DNA from: Chitinophaga pinensis
GTDB taxonomy: Bacteria; Bacteroidota; Bacteroidia; NS11-12g; UBA9320
Direction: 5' to 3'
NCBI GenBank assembly: GCA_945890595.1
Contig: CAMDCQ010000061.1
Location: 1 to 12,749, forward strand
DNA length: 12,749 nt
The position numbers and the translations under genes were made by a program. Positions 5,631 to 12,749 of the stretch are shown piece by piece. Each line of letters opens with the position of its first letter. Within the stretch, counting starts at the first letter, position 1. The notes under the pieces were generated by a model. It was not told the origin of the DNA and did no database searches. It saw nothing but the letters and a program-made list of their open reading frames with translations.

Positions 5631-5774
5631 GCCTGCAAATGACGATTTTTTTTTTCAAAGCGCCACTTATTTTAACGGTGGCGGGTCTACTAAATCTCAT
5701 CCTTTCGAAATAAAAAGCGGATTTTCCACCTCCTTTATTTTTATGAATGGTATTGGTTTGTTATCCTTGCATTT
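5631..5774. promoter_or_regulatory. Divergent intergenic region between transporter gene and ruvA, with hairpin and T10 tract
   Basis: These 144 bases must hold the promoters of both the minus-strand transporter gene and ruvA. An inverted repeat CGCCAC (5661-5666) / GTGGCG (5678-5683) encloses an 11-base loop. A run of ten T (5646-5655) lies on its left, between the hairpin and the transporter start. In neither direction does a T-run follow the hairpin, so it is not a standard terminator. TATCCTTG (5762-5769) resembles the TAnnTTTG -7 element but is only five bases from the ruvA ATG, so I give it little weight. Confidence 0.4.
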
Positions 5775-6359
5775 ATGTATGACTTTATAGCAGGTAAGGT
5801 AGATAGAATTACGCCTACAGAAGTAGTAATCGATTGCAACGGTTTAGGCTACTTACTGCATATTTCACTGAATACCTTTGAGGTACTAAAAGACCAAAAA
5901 CAGGTAAAGGTATTCGCGCACCTCATTGTAAGAGAAGACAGTCATACCCTTTATGGATTTGCAACCACCAATGAACGTCAGTTGTATGTCAAACTTGTTG
6001 GTGTAAATGGTGTGGGTCCGAGTACCGCTCGAATGATATTGAGTAGTATGCGCGTAGATGACGTGGTGAGTGCTATCTCCAATAATAACATAGCCGTATT
6101 AAAAACCATAAAAGGAATTGGACCTAAAGCTGCCCAACGATTGGTAGTAGAGCTCCAAGATAAACTGGGAGGTATTGGTTCTGACGAGGCGTACACCCTG
6201 AGTGGTGGCGGCACCCAAATGGACGAAGCCATGGAAGCACTTATGGCACTTGGTTTTGCTAAACCTGCTATTGCCAAAATACTGCTAAGAATAAGTGCCG
6301 ATGCAGGCAATAATGCTACCACAGAAGAGTTAATTAAGAAGTCTTTACAATTATTGTAA
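5775..6359 (+). CDS. ruvA: Holliday junction branch migration protein RuvA, 194 aa
   Basis: RuvA binds four-way DNA junctions and loads the RuvB helicase for branch migration during recombination and repair. The length is typical of the family. The N-terminal OB-fold domain starts MYDFIAGKVD and includes REDSHTLYGF (53-62). Two helix-hairpin-helix motifs follow: VGVNGVGPSTA (75-85) and IKGIGPKAAQRL (112-123). After a Gly-rich linker (GSDEAYTLSGGG) comes the small C-terminal RuvB-contacting domain (about 148-194, with MEALMALGF). All domains are complete and no key residue is obviously missing. It precedes sprA on the same strand by 68 bases, an order known in Bacteroidota. No terminator is visible between them, so co-transcription is likely. 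Confidence 0.97.
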   Translation: MYDFIAGKVDRITPTEVVIDCNGLGYLLHISLNTFEVLKDQKQVKVFAHLIVREDSHTLYGFATTNERQLYVKLVGVNGVGPSTARMILSSMRVDDVVSAISNNNIAVLKTIKGIGPKAAQRLVVELQDKLGGIGSDEAYTLSGGGTQMDEAMEALMALGFAKPAIAKILLRISADAGNNATTEELIKKSLQLL

Positions 6360-6427
6360 ATTTGTTAGCTAAAAATTAATCAAAGCATATAAGAAGACTA
6401 TACTTTACAACCAACCAGTATTCGCTT

Positions 6428-9400
6428 TTGGAAGAAAGAATTTTAAAAACAAATGTACACAGAGCTCTTATAGCTTTGGTGATATTGGCTGCGTATAGTT
6501 TTGGAGATGGCACTGCGTTAGGACAAGATGAACCCAGACGCACACCTATAGATCTTAAAGATCCACCAAACATTAAGACCACTTATCAATACGATCCTAC
6601 CACAGGTAATTACCTGGAAATAATCACCGTAGGCGGAAAACCACTTGGCTCTCCGCGCGTGCTCACTCCAATGGAGTATTCTAAAGCAAAAGAGCGACAA
6701 GATCGCAATGTGTATTACCGTAAAAAAAGCAATGCAGACAATTACATAAAAGGCGGGGGTCTGATTCCTAAAATTGCGGTTACACCAGAGATATTTGATA
6801 AAGTATTCGGCGGTGGGGTTATAGACATTAGACCCACCGGAAGTGCAGAAGTTACCTTTGGTGGTAATTTCAACAAAGTAGAAAACCCTAATTTTCCGGT
6901 TCGCCAACAACGTAACGGACAGTTTGACTTCGGCATGAAAATGCAGCTTAACGTTACCGGCCAAATAGGTGACCGGATGAAGCTGAACTGGAATTACGAT
7001 ACCGAAGCAACTTTTGAGTTTGAAAACCAAATGAAACTCAACTGGGCCGGAGAAGAAGATGATATCCTCAAAAATATAGAACTAGGGAATGTGAGTCTTC
7101 CCCTTAATGGTAGTTTAATTCAAGGAGGACGAAACCTGTTTGGTGCAAAAACACAACTTCAATTTGGAAAACTTAAAGTAGCCGTAATTGCAACTCAAGA
7201 TAAAGGCGAAACCAAAGAAACACAGGTTACTGGAGGTGCTCAAATCACCAATTACAATATTCAAGCACACAATTACGACGTAAACAGACACTACTTCTTA
7301 TCACAGTATTTTGCCAATAATTATAACCAAGCACTTTCAAGACTGCCTATTATAGCGTCAAATGTGCAGATAAGCTATATTGAGGTTTGGATAACCAATC
7401 GTAACAACTCGGTGGGCAACACCCGAAACGTCATGGGTTATATGGACTTAGGTGAAAATGCAGATAATACCTACCGTGATTTCTTGGTGGGTCCTGCCAA
7501 TGCATACCCAGACAATTATGCTTCTAGCTTATACCGCGATATTGTAGATAGAAGTACGGAGTTTTGTAACCCTATTGATGGTAGATTGCAATTGGGCACA
7601 GACTACGAATGCTTAAGCAATGCGCGAAAATTGAATGAAAATGAATTCTCGTACCACCCTACACTAGGTTATTTGTCCCTAAATCAATCTCTTAATAATG
7701 ATGAGCTACTTATGGTAGCCTATACCTACACGATTAATGGCGAAAATCATCAGGTAGGAGACCTAACGGTAAATAATTCCATTTCTACTGGCGACAATAG
7801 TCACCTAAACCTTAAGCTACTTAAAAATTCTACCATCAAAACGAATTTACCTACATGGAATCTGATGATGAAAAATATCTATTCCTTAAATACGTACAAC
7901 CTTCAACAAGAGGATTTTACGATGAATGTAGTGTATGCGGATGATCCAAGTGGTGCAGACCTAAACTACCTGCCTGTAGATGCCAGCGAAACACGAATTA
8001 AAGAAAAACAACTGATTACAGTTCTGAATCTAGACAAGATAAATAAACAACAAGAAGCAAAGCCTGACGGCGTTTTTGACCTCATAAATGGGGTAACCAT
8101 CGACGCCACCAAAGGCCGAATTATATTTCCTGTCCGAGAACCTTTTGGTGCGTTTTTACGCGAACAGTTTATGGATAAAACCAAGGCCGACTATTATGTG
8201 TACGATTCGCTCTACCAAACAACCAAGTGGAATGCTGAACAAGATTTAAAGCATAATAAATTTTTCTTACGCGGTACGTTTAAGGGATCATCGTCCGATA
8301 AAATAAAACTACAATGTTATAACATATCCAAAGGCTCAGTACGTGTTACGGCTAATGGTAATATGCTAAATGAGGGGTCAGACTATACCGTAGATTATAC
8401 CTTGGGTAATGTTACCATCGTAAATCAAGGCATACTTAACTCCGGCGCAGCGATCAAAGCGACGTGCGAGAGTAATTCTCTTATCGCTATTCAACAAAAA
8501 TCACTAATTGGTACTCGACTAGATTACAAACACTCCGACAAATTATTACTAGGTGGGACCTACATGTACATGAATGAGCGTCCACTTACCAATAAAGTAA
8601 ACATAGGTGAAGAGCCTTTACGTAACTCTATTTGGGGATTAGACGGTTCGTACAATACCGAGTCGCGCTTCTTAACTCGCATGGTAGATAAGCTTCCTTT
8701 CATCGAAACCAAAGAGAAGTCCACCATTAGCATAACCGGAGAATTTGCGCACCTTATACCCCACAAAGCAAAAACGCAGGGCGACAAAGGGACTTCTTAT
8801 CTTGACGATTTTGAAGGTGCAGAAACACCTTATGATTTAAAATACGTACGTAGTTGGTATATGGCCAGTACCCCACAAGGGCAACCCGATTTATTCCCAG
8901 AAACCACCACTTCATTTAAAGCAGACAGTGCATACAACAGTAAACGAGCCAAGCTGGCATGGTACAACATAGATCCTGTTTTTCAAGCTAAAAGCAACCT
9001 TACTCCTGCTAATATTAACACCTTACAACAGTCTAACCACTGGGTAAGAACAGTAACGCTTAAAGAACTTTTTGATGAAATAGAACTACAACAGGGTCAG
9101 CCACAGCAATTACCAACCCTAGATTTAAGCTACTATCCAGATGAAAGAGGTCAGTATAACTATAACTCTCAAAACATGGAAGCCGACGGTACACTCAATA
9201 ATCCAAAAGAAAACTGGGCAGGTATCATGCGAAGAATAGAAACCAACGACTTTGAAGCTACCAACATAGACTATATAGAAGTGTGGCTTATGGATCCGTT
9301 TGTGTATTCAAAACACCAAGGCACCAAACACAATACCGGTCAGCTTTACATCAACTTGGGAAGTGTTTCTGAAGATATAATTCCTGACCGAAAAAGATCT

Positions 9401-12400
9401 GCCGAAAACGGATTACCTGTCCCTAATGGGAACTATACCGTAGACTCTGGCAAATACGCATTGACTCCACGTGGACAAATTATCAATAAAGCATTTGACA
9501 ATGACCCAGCTGCACGTACGGCTCAAGACATAGGTTTAGATGGCATGAGCGATGAGGTAGAACGAGCAAGACTTAAATTTTACCTAGATGGTATTGCAGC
9601 CAAACACGGTACAGCGTCTTTAGCGTACAAAATTGCAGAAGCCGATCCTTCTGCAGATAATTATTTGTACCCGCGCGATCCTGTTTATGACGGCAGTAAT
9701 GCCATGGTACTTCAACGCTATAAAAATTACAACGGTTTTGAGGGCAACAGTACGGTAGATAAATTAGCAGACGGCACTCCAAAATCTGCCAATACCATTC
9801 CAGATGACGAAGACATTAATCAGGATTACACCGTAAATCTGAATGAGGAATACTATCAATATAAAATTGAGATTTCACCCGATAAGCTCAGAATAGGCGA
9901 AAACTTTGTCACCGATTCTGTGTACACCGATGCGGACCAAATAGATCCAGGAGCAGAACCCAACAAAATAACTTGGTACCAACTCAAAATACCTATACGC
10001 CAATACGATAAAAAAGTAGGAGGTATTCAAGATTTTAAATCGATTCGATTTATGAGAATGTACGTAAGTGGCTTTGAAGATAGTCTAGTGCTGCGCTTCG
10101 GAAACTTACAATTGGTACGCGCAGATTGGAGACGTTACCTCAATACCTTAAAATTTCCGCCGCGCGTTGGTCCGGCTATAGATCCTAACGACCGCACTGA
10201 ATTGGTAGTTTCAACGGTTAATGTGAACGAAAACAGTAAACGAGTTCCCATACCATACGTGGTGCCTCCTGGATTTAGTCGTGAGATAGACCCTACACAA
10301 CAAGCCAACGTTCAACAAAACGAACAGTCACTTTCTATAGCGGTATGTAACTTAGGCAGAGATGATGCTCGTGGAGCGTATAGACCACTAGAATACGATA
10401 TACGTAACTACAAAAAACTAAAAATGTTTGTACACGCAGAGTCTCAAGATCCCTTGATACAAAAAGGAGATGTAGTGGCGATTATGCGTATAGGTACCGA
10501 CTTAGAAAATAATTTTTATCAATACGAGATACCGCTTACTATATCGCCCAATGGCAATGCTAATGCGGCTTCGGTATGGCCTACCGAAAATGAAATACTC
10601 ATAGAATTAGAAGAGTTTTATAGAGTAAAACTCAACCGGCAATTAGCCAACAGTGCTAATCCTAACGGATTCTATTCAGAAACTTTAGCAAACGGACATA
10701 AAATTAGTATCATTGGTTTACCAGATTTGAGTAACGTAAGAACCATACTCTTAGGTGTAAAAAATCCAAGTAACGGTAGCAGCGATGCCCTCTGTGCGGA
10801 AGTATGGTTTAATGAATTGCGCTTGGTAGATTTTGCCAATAAAGGAGGTTATGCTGCAAACACTCGAATGGTGGCTAAACTAGCCGATTTTGCCAATGTC
10901 GCAGTGTCTGGAAATTACCAATCCATAGGTTTTGGTGGTATAGATAAAAAGCTAAATGAGCGTAATATCACTGAGCAAATACAATACGATATAGCTACAA
11001 ACCTAGAACTAGGTAAATTTTTCTCCCAAAAATCAGGCATTACTGTTCCTATGTTTATTGGCTACAGTGAGAATATTGTTAATCCTAAATTCTATCCCCT
11101 AAATCCAGATATTTTGCTTCGCACAGCAATTAATAATGCGGAAACACAAACCGAAAGGGATGCCATTCGTATTGCTGCGCAAGACTACAACAGCCGTTAC
11201 AGTCTAAACTTTACCAACGTTAAGAAAAACAAAACCGGTACAGGAGAGTCGCATATTTATGACGTGTCCAATTGGAACTACTCATTTGCGTATCAGCGTC
11301 TCTTTAGAAGAAGCCAGATTATAGAGCGCAATGATGTTAAAACTTACAGAACGAGCTTAGCCTACAACTTTTCACCAACACCTTTATCGTGGGAACCTTT
11401 CAAAAAGAGTATAAAATCTAAAAACCTAACCCTTATCAAAGATTTTAATCTTGGTTTAAAACCTTCTAATCTTAACTTTAGGATAGAAGTAGACAGAAGG
11501 TATGCCGAACTAAAAAACAGAGATAACGATAATTTCAAAAGCATTGTTCCGCTTTTGTATGACAAAACCTTTAACATAGGCCGTATTTATGGCGCAAAGT
11601 GGAATCTAACCAAATCTTTATCTGTAGACTATGCCTCTTCTGCTAACTCGTGGGTAGAAGAACCTTTTGGGGCACTAGATACCCGCGAAAAGAAAGATTC
11701 TATGTGGAGAGATTTCTCATCACTTGGACAATTACGTGATTTTAACCAGACCGTAAATGCCAACTACAGTCTCCCACTGCGTAAGATAAAAATGTTGGAT
11801 TGGATGACGGTAACTACGCGATATACAGGAAACTACCAATGGCAAAATGCACCGCCAGCAGCCGTATCGTTGGGTAACACCATCCAAAATTCTAGAACCA
11901 TGGGAGTTACCAGTAACTTGAATTTTGTTTCTTTCTACAATAAGGTGCCCTTCTTGAAAAAAGTAAATAAACCGTCAGCAAAAAAATCACCGGCTCGAGA
12001 TGAAGAAGATCCAGACGCCGTTAATGCCAAGAAAGAAAAAGACGACTTAAGCGCTACAACAAAAGCAATTTTTCAGTTTCTGATGATGCTAAAACAAGCC
12101 CAAGGCACTTTTACCTTTACCGATGGGACAACACTTCCTGGATTTAACAAAACCATCGATTACCTTGGTCAAAACTTTAAAAACAATGCACCTGGTTTGC
12201 CCTTTATTTTAGGAGGTCAAAGTGAAAACTTTAGAAATACGATTGCAAGCAACGGATTTTTAACCCAAGACACCAACCAAATATCGCGCTATGTGAACTT
12301 GCACGGCGTAGATATTAATGGCAGTGCAACCGTTGAGCCCATCACAGGATTTAGAATCAACGTTAGTTTTAACAAACGACAAAGTCTAAACATCAATAGT

Positions 12401-12749
12401 AATTTCAAATACTCTGAAGCACGTGGCACATTTGAAGATGAATTTTATACCGAAGTAGGAACATTTACTACTTCGTATGGCTCTTGGGCCACCATGTTTG
12501 ATAAGCTGAACGAAGACTTTTCTTCTGATGCATTTAACCAGTTTAAAAATAACAGATTTGTTATAGCGCAACGCTTACAAAGTAGAGACTTAGGCGCTGG
12601 CGGAGTATACGAGCAACTATACGGTGCGCAGCTAAACGATAAGGATACTTCGGGTTACCCACTTGGTTATTCGGCCGGTCATCAGGAAGTACTACTTCAC
12701 TCCTTCTTAGCTGCTTACACAGGTAAAAATGCTGGTAACTCCAGCCTTG
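6428..12749 (+). CDS. sprA: SprA, type IX secretion outer-membrane translocon, N-terminal ~2107 residues (3' end beyond window)
   Basis: SprA is the giant beta-barrel that moves T9SS cargo, including gliding adhesins, across the outer membrane. The frame is open from a stop at 6377-6379 to the window end. It contains no ATG before the conserved region, so I place the start at TTG 6428. This gives a basic N-terminus, a hydrophobic core (ALIALVILAAY, residues 13-23) and LGQ before the mature part. Recognisable SprA segments include QYDPTTGNYLEIITVGG, FGGGVIDIRPTGSAEV, NYDTEATFEFENQMKLNW, GNVSLPLNGSLIQG and YIEVWITNR. Further segments are LDDFEGAE (792-799) and, at the very end, LHSFLAAYTGKNAG. 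Family members are about 2300-2500 residues, so a few hundred C-terminal residues lie outside. A Lys/Glu-rich stretch near residues 1845-1880 is a normal feature of the family. Base composition and codon use match ruvA. Confidence 0.95.
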   Translation, partial: MEERILKTNVHRALIALVILAAYSFGDGTALGQDEPRRTPIDLKDPPNIKTTYQYDPTTGNYLEIITVGGKPLGSPRVLTPMEYSKAKERQDRNVYYRKKSNADNYIKGGGLIPKIAVTPEIFDKVFGGGVIDIRPTGSAEVTFGGNFNKVENPNFPVRQQRNGQFDFGMKMQLNVTGQIGDRMKLNWNYDTEATFEFENQMKLNWAGEEDDILKNIELGNVSLPLNGSLIQGGRNLFGAKTQLQFGKLKVAVIATQDKGETKETQVTGGAQITNYNIQAHNYDVNRHYFLSQYFANNYNQALSRLPIIASNVQISYIEVWITNRNNSVGNTRNVMGYMDLGENADNTYRDFLVGPANAYPDNYASSLYRDIVDRSTEFCNPIDGRLQLGTDYECLSNARKLNENEFSYHPTLGYLSLNQSLNNDELLMVAYTYTINGENHQVGDLTVNNSISTGDNSHLNLKLLKNSTIKTNLPTWNLMMKNIYSLNTYNLQQEDFTMNVVYADDPSGADLNYLPVDASETRIKEKQLITVLNLDKINKQQEAKPDGVFDLINGVTIDATKGRIIFPVREPFGAFLREQFMDKTKADYYVYDSLYQTTKWNAEQDLKHNKFFLRGTFKGSSSDKIKLQCYNISKGSVRVTANGNMLNEGSDYTVDYTLGNVTIVNQGILNSGAAIKATCESNSLIAIQQKSLIGTRLDYKHSDKLLLGGTYMYMNERPLTNKVNIGEEPLRNSIWGLDGSYNTESRFLTRMVDKLPFIETKEKSTISITGEFAHLIPHKAKTQGDKGTSYLDDFEGAETPYDLKYVRSWYMASTPQGQPDLFPETTTSFKADSAYNSKRAKLAWYNIDPVFQAKSNLTPANINTLQQSNHWVRTVTLKELFDEIELQQGQPQQLPTLDLSYYPDERGQYNYNSQNMEADGTLNNPKENWAGIMRRIETNDFEATNIDYIEVWLMDPFVYSKHQGTKHNTGQLYINLGSVSEDIIPDRKRSAENGLPVPNGNYTVDSGKYALTPRGQIINKAFDNDPAARTAQDIGLDGMSDEVERARLKFYLDGIAAKHGTASLAYKIAEADPSADNYLYPRDPVYDGSNAMVLQRYKNYNGFEGNSTVDKLADGTPKSANTIPDDEDINQDYTVNLNEEYYQYKIEISPDKLRIGENFVTDSVYTDADQIDPGAEPNKITWYQLKIPIRQYDKKVGGIQDFKSIRFMRMYVSGFEDSLVLRFGNLQLVRADWRRYLNTLKFPPRVGPAIDPNDRTELVVSTVNVNENSKRVPIPYVVPPGFSREIDPTQQANVQQNEQSLSIAVCNLGRDDARGAYRPLEYDIRNYKKLKMFVHAESQDPLIQKGDVVAIMRIGTDLENNFYQYEIPLTISPNGNANAASVWPTENEILIELEEFYRVKLNRQLANSANPNGFYSETLANGHKISIIGLPDLSNVRTILLGVKNPSNGSSDALCAEVWFNELRLVDFANKGGYAANTRMVAKLADFANVAVSGNYQSIGFGGIDKKLNERNITEQIQYDIATNLELGKFFSQKSGITVPMFIGYSENIVNPKFYPLNPDILLRTAINNAETQTERDAIRIAAQDYNSRYSLNFTNVKKNKTGTGESHIYDVSNWNYSFAYQRLFRRSQIIERNDVKTYRTSLAYNFSPTPLSWEPFKKSIKSKNLTLIKDFNLGLKPSNLNFRIEVDRRYAELKNRDNDNFKSIVPLLYDKTFNIGRIYGAKWNLTKSLSVDYASSANSWVEEPFGALDTREKKDSMWRDFSSLGQLRDFNQTVNANYSLPLRKIKMLDWMTVTTRYTGNYQWQNAPPAAVSLGNTIQNSRTMGVTSNLNFVSFYNKVPFLKKVNKPSAKKSPARDEEDPDAVNAKKEKDDLSATTKAIFQFLMMLKQAQGTFTFTDGTTLPGFNKTIDYLGQNFKNNAPGLPFILGGQSENFRNTIASNGFLTQDTNQISRYVNLHGVDINGSATVEPITGFRINVSFNKRQSLNINSNFKYSEARGTFEDEFYTEVGTFTTSYGSWATMFDKLNEDFSSDAFNQFKNNRFVIAQRLQSRDLGAGGVYEQLYGAQLNDKDTSGYPLGYSAGHQEVLLHSFLAAYTGKNAGNSSL

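Noticed and set aside
5978..6322. 114-codon minus-strand frame across ruvA
   Set aside because: It is antisense to the conserved RuvA helix-hairpin-helix and C-terminal domains and is therefore a shadow.
6518..7030. 170-codon and shorter minus-strand frames across sprA
   Set aside because: The plus-strand frame is unmistakably SprA throughout. The opposite frames have no signal, domain or context.
11950..12060. Lys/Glu-rich low-complexity insertion in SprA as a novel domain
   Set aside because: Charged linkers of this kind are usual between barrel segments in SprA proteins.

Overview
The window looks like a chromosomal segment of a member of the Bacteroidota, most likely a flavobacterium-like or related gliding/T9SS lineage. 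The strongest evidence is a nearly complete sprA, the gene for the giant outer-membrane translocon of the type IX secretion system, lying directly downstream of ruvA, which is a pairing I know from this phylum. A/T-rich leaders without clear Shine-Dalgarno sites fit the same assignment.

The right half (about 5.6-12.7 kb) is conserved housekeeping sequence. It holds ruvA (Holliday-junction branch migration) and then sprA, which probably starts at a TTG codon, stays open to the window edge and lacks its C-terminus. Divergent from ruvA lies an intact 298-residue DMT/EamA-family transporter gene.

The left half (1-4.75 kb) is the unusual part. It is an array of modular units with no transposase or integrase in sight. 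Each unit seen reads, left to right: a minus-strand fragment of the EamA transporter gene (second EamA half only, always broken at the same base), an A/T-rich leader of about 225 nt, the first seven codons (MKKYFLF) of an exported protein, and then an operon of different content. The two leaders are about 95% identical and the transporter fragments about 96-100% identical to the intact gene, yet the operons between them are unrelated.

Operon 1 encodes a fulvocin C-like bacteriocin precursor with eight Cys in its C-terminal 43 residues. It overlaps by one base a membrane-anchored thioredoxin-like protein with a CSNC motif. Operon 2 encodes two small exported Cys-containing paralogues and, overlapping by one base, a 485-residue exported protein with an N-terminal CSAC motif and a beta-rich, possibly propeller-like body. 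Both operons therefore pair small secreted Cys-containing proteins with a larger CxxC-bearing partner.

The arrangement is best explained by tandem duplication of [leader-operon-transporter 3' part] in front of an intact transporter gene, followed by replacement of the operon content through the homologous flanks. This would make it a cassette-type locus for swapping secreted peptide systems. Because the leftmost fragment runs off the window start, at least one further unit is predicted upstream. The cargo functions (antagonism, immunity, redox maturation) are inferred and not shown by the sequence.
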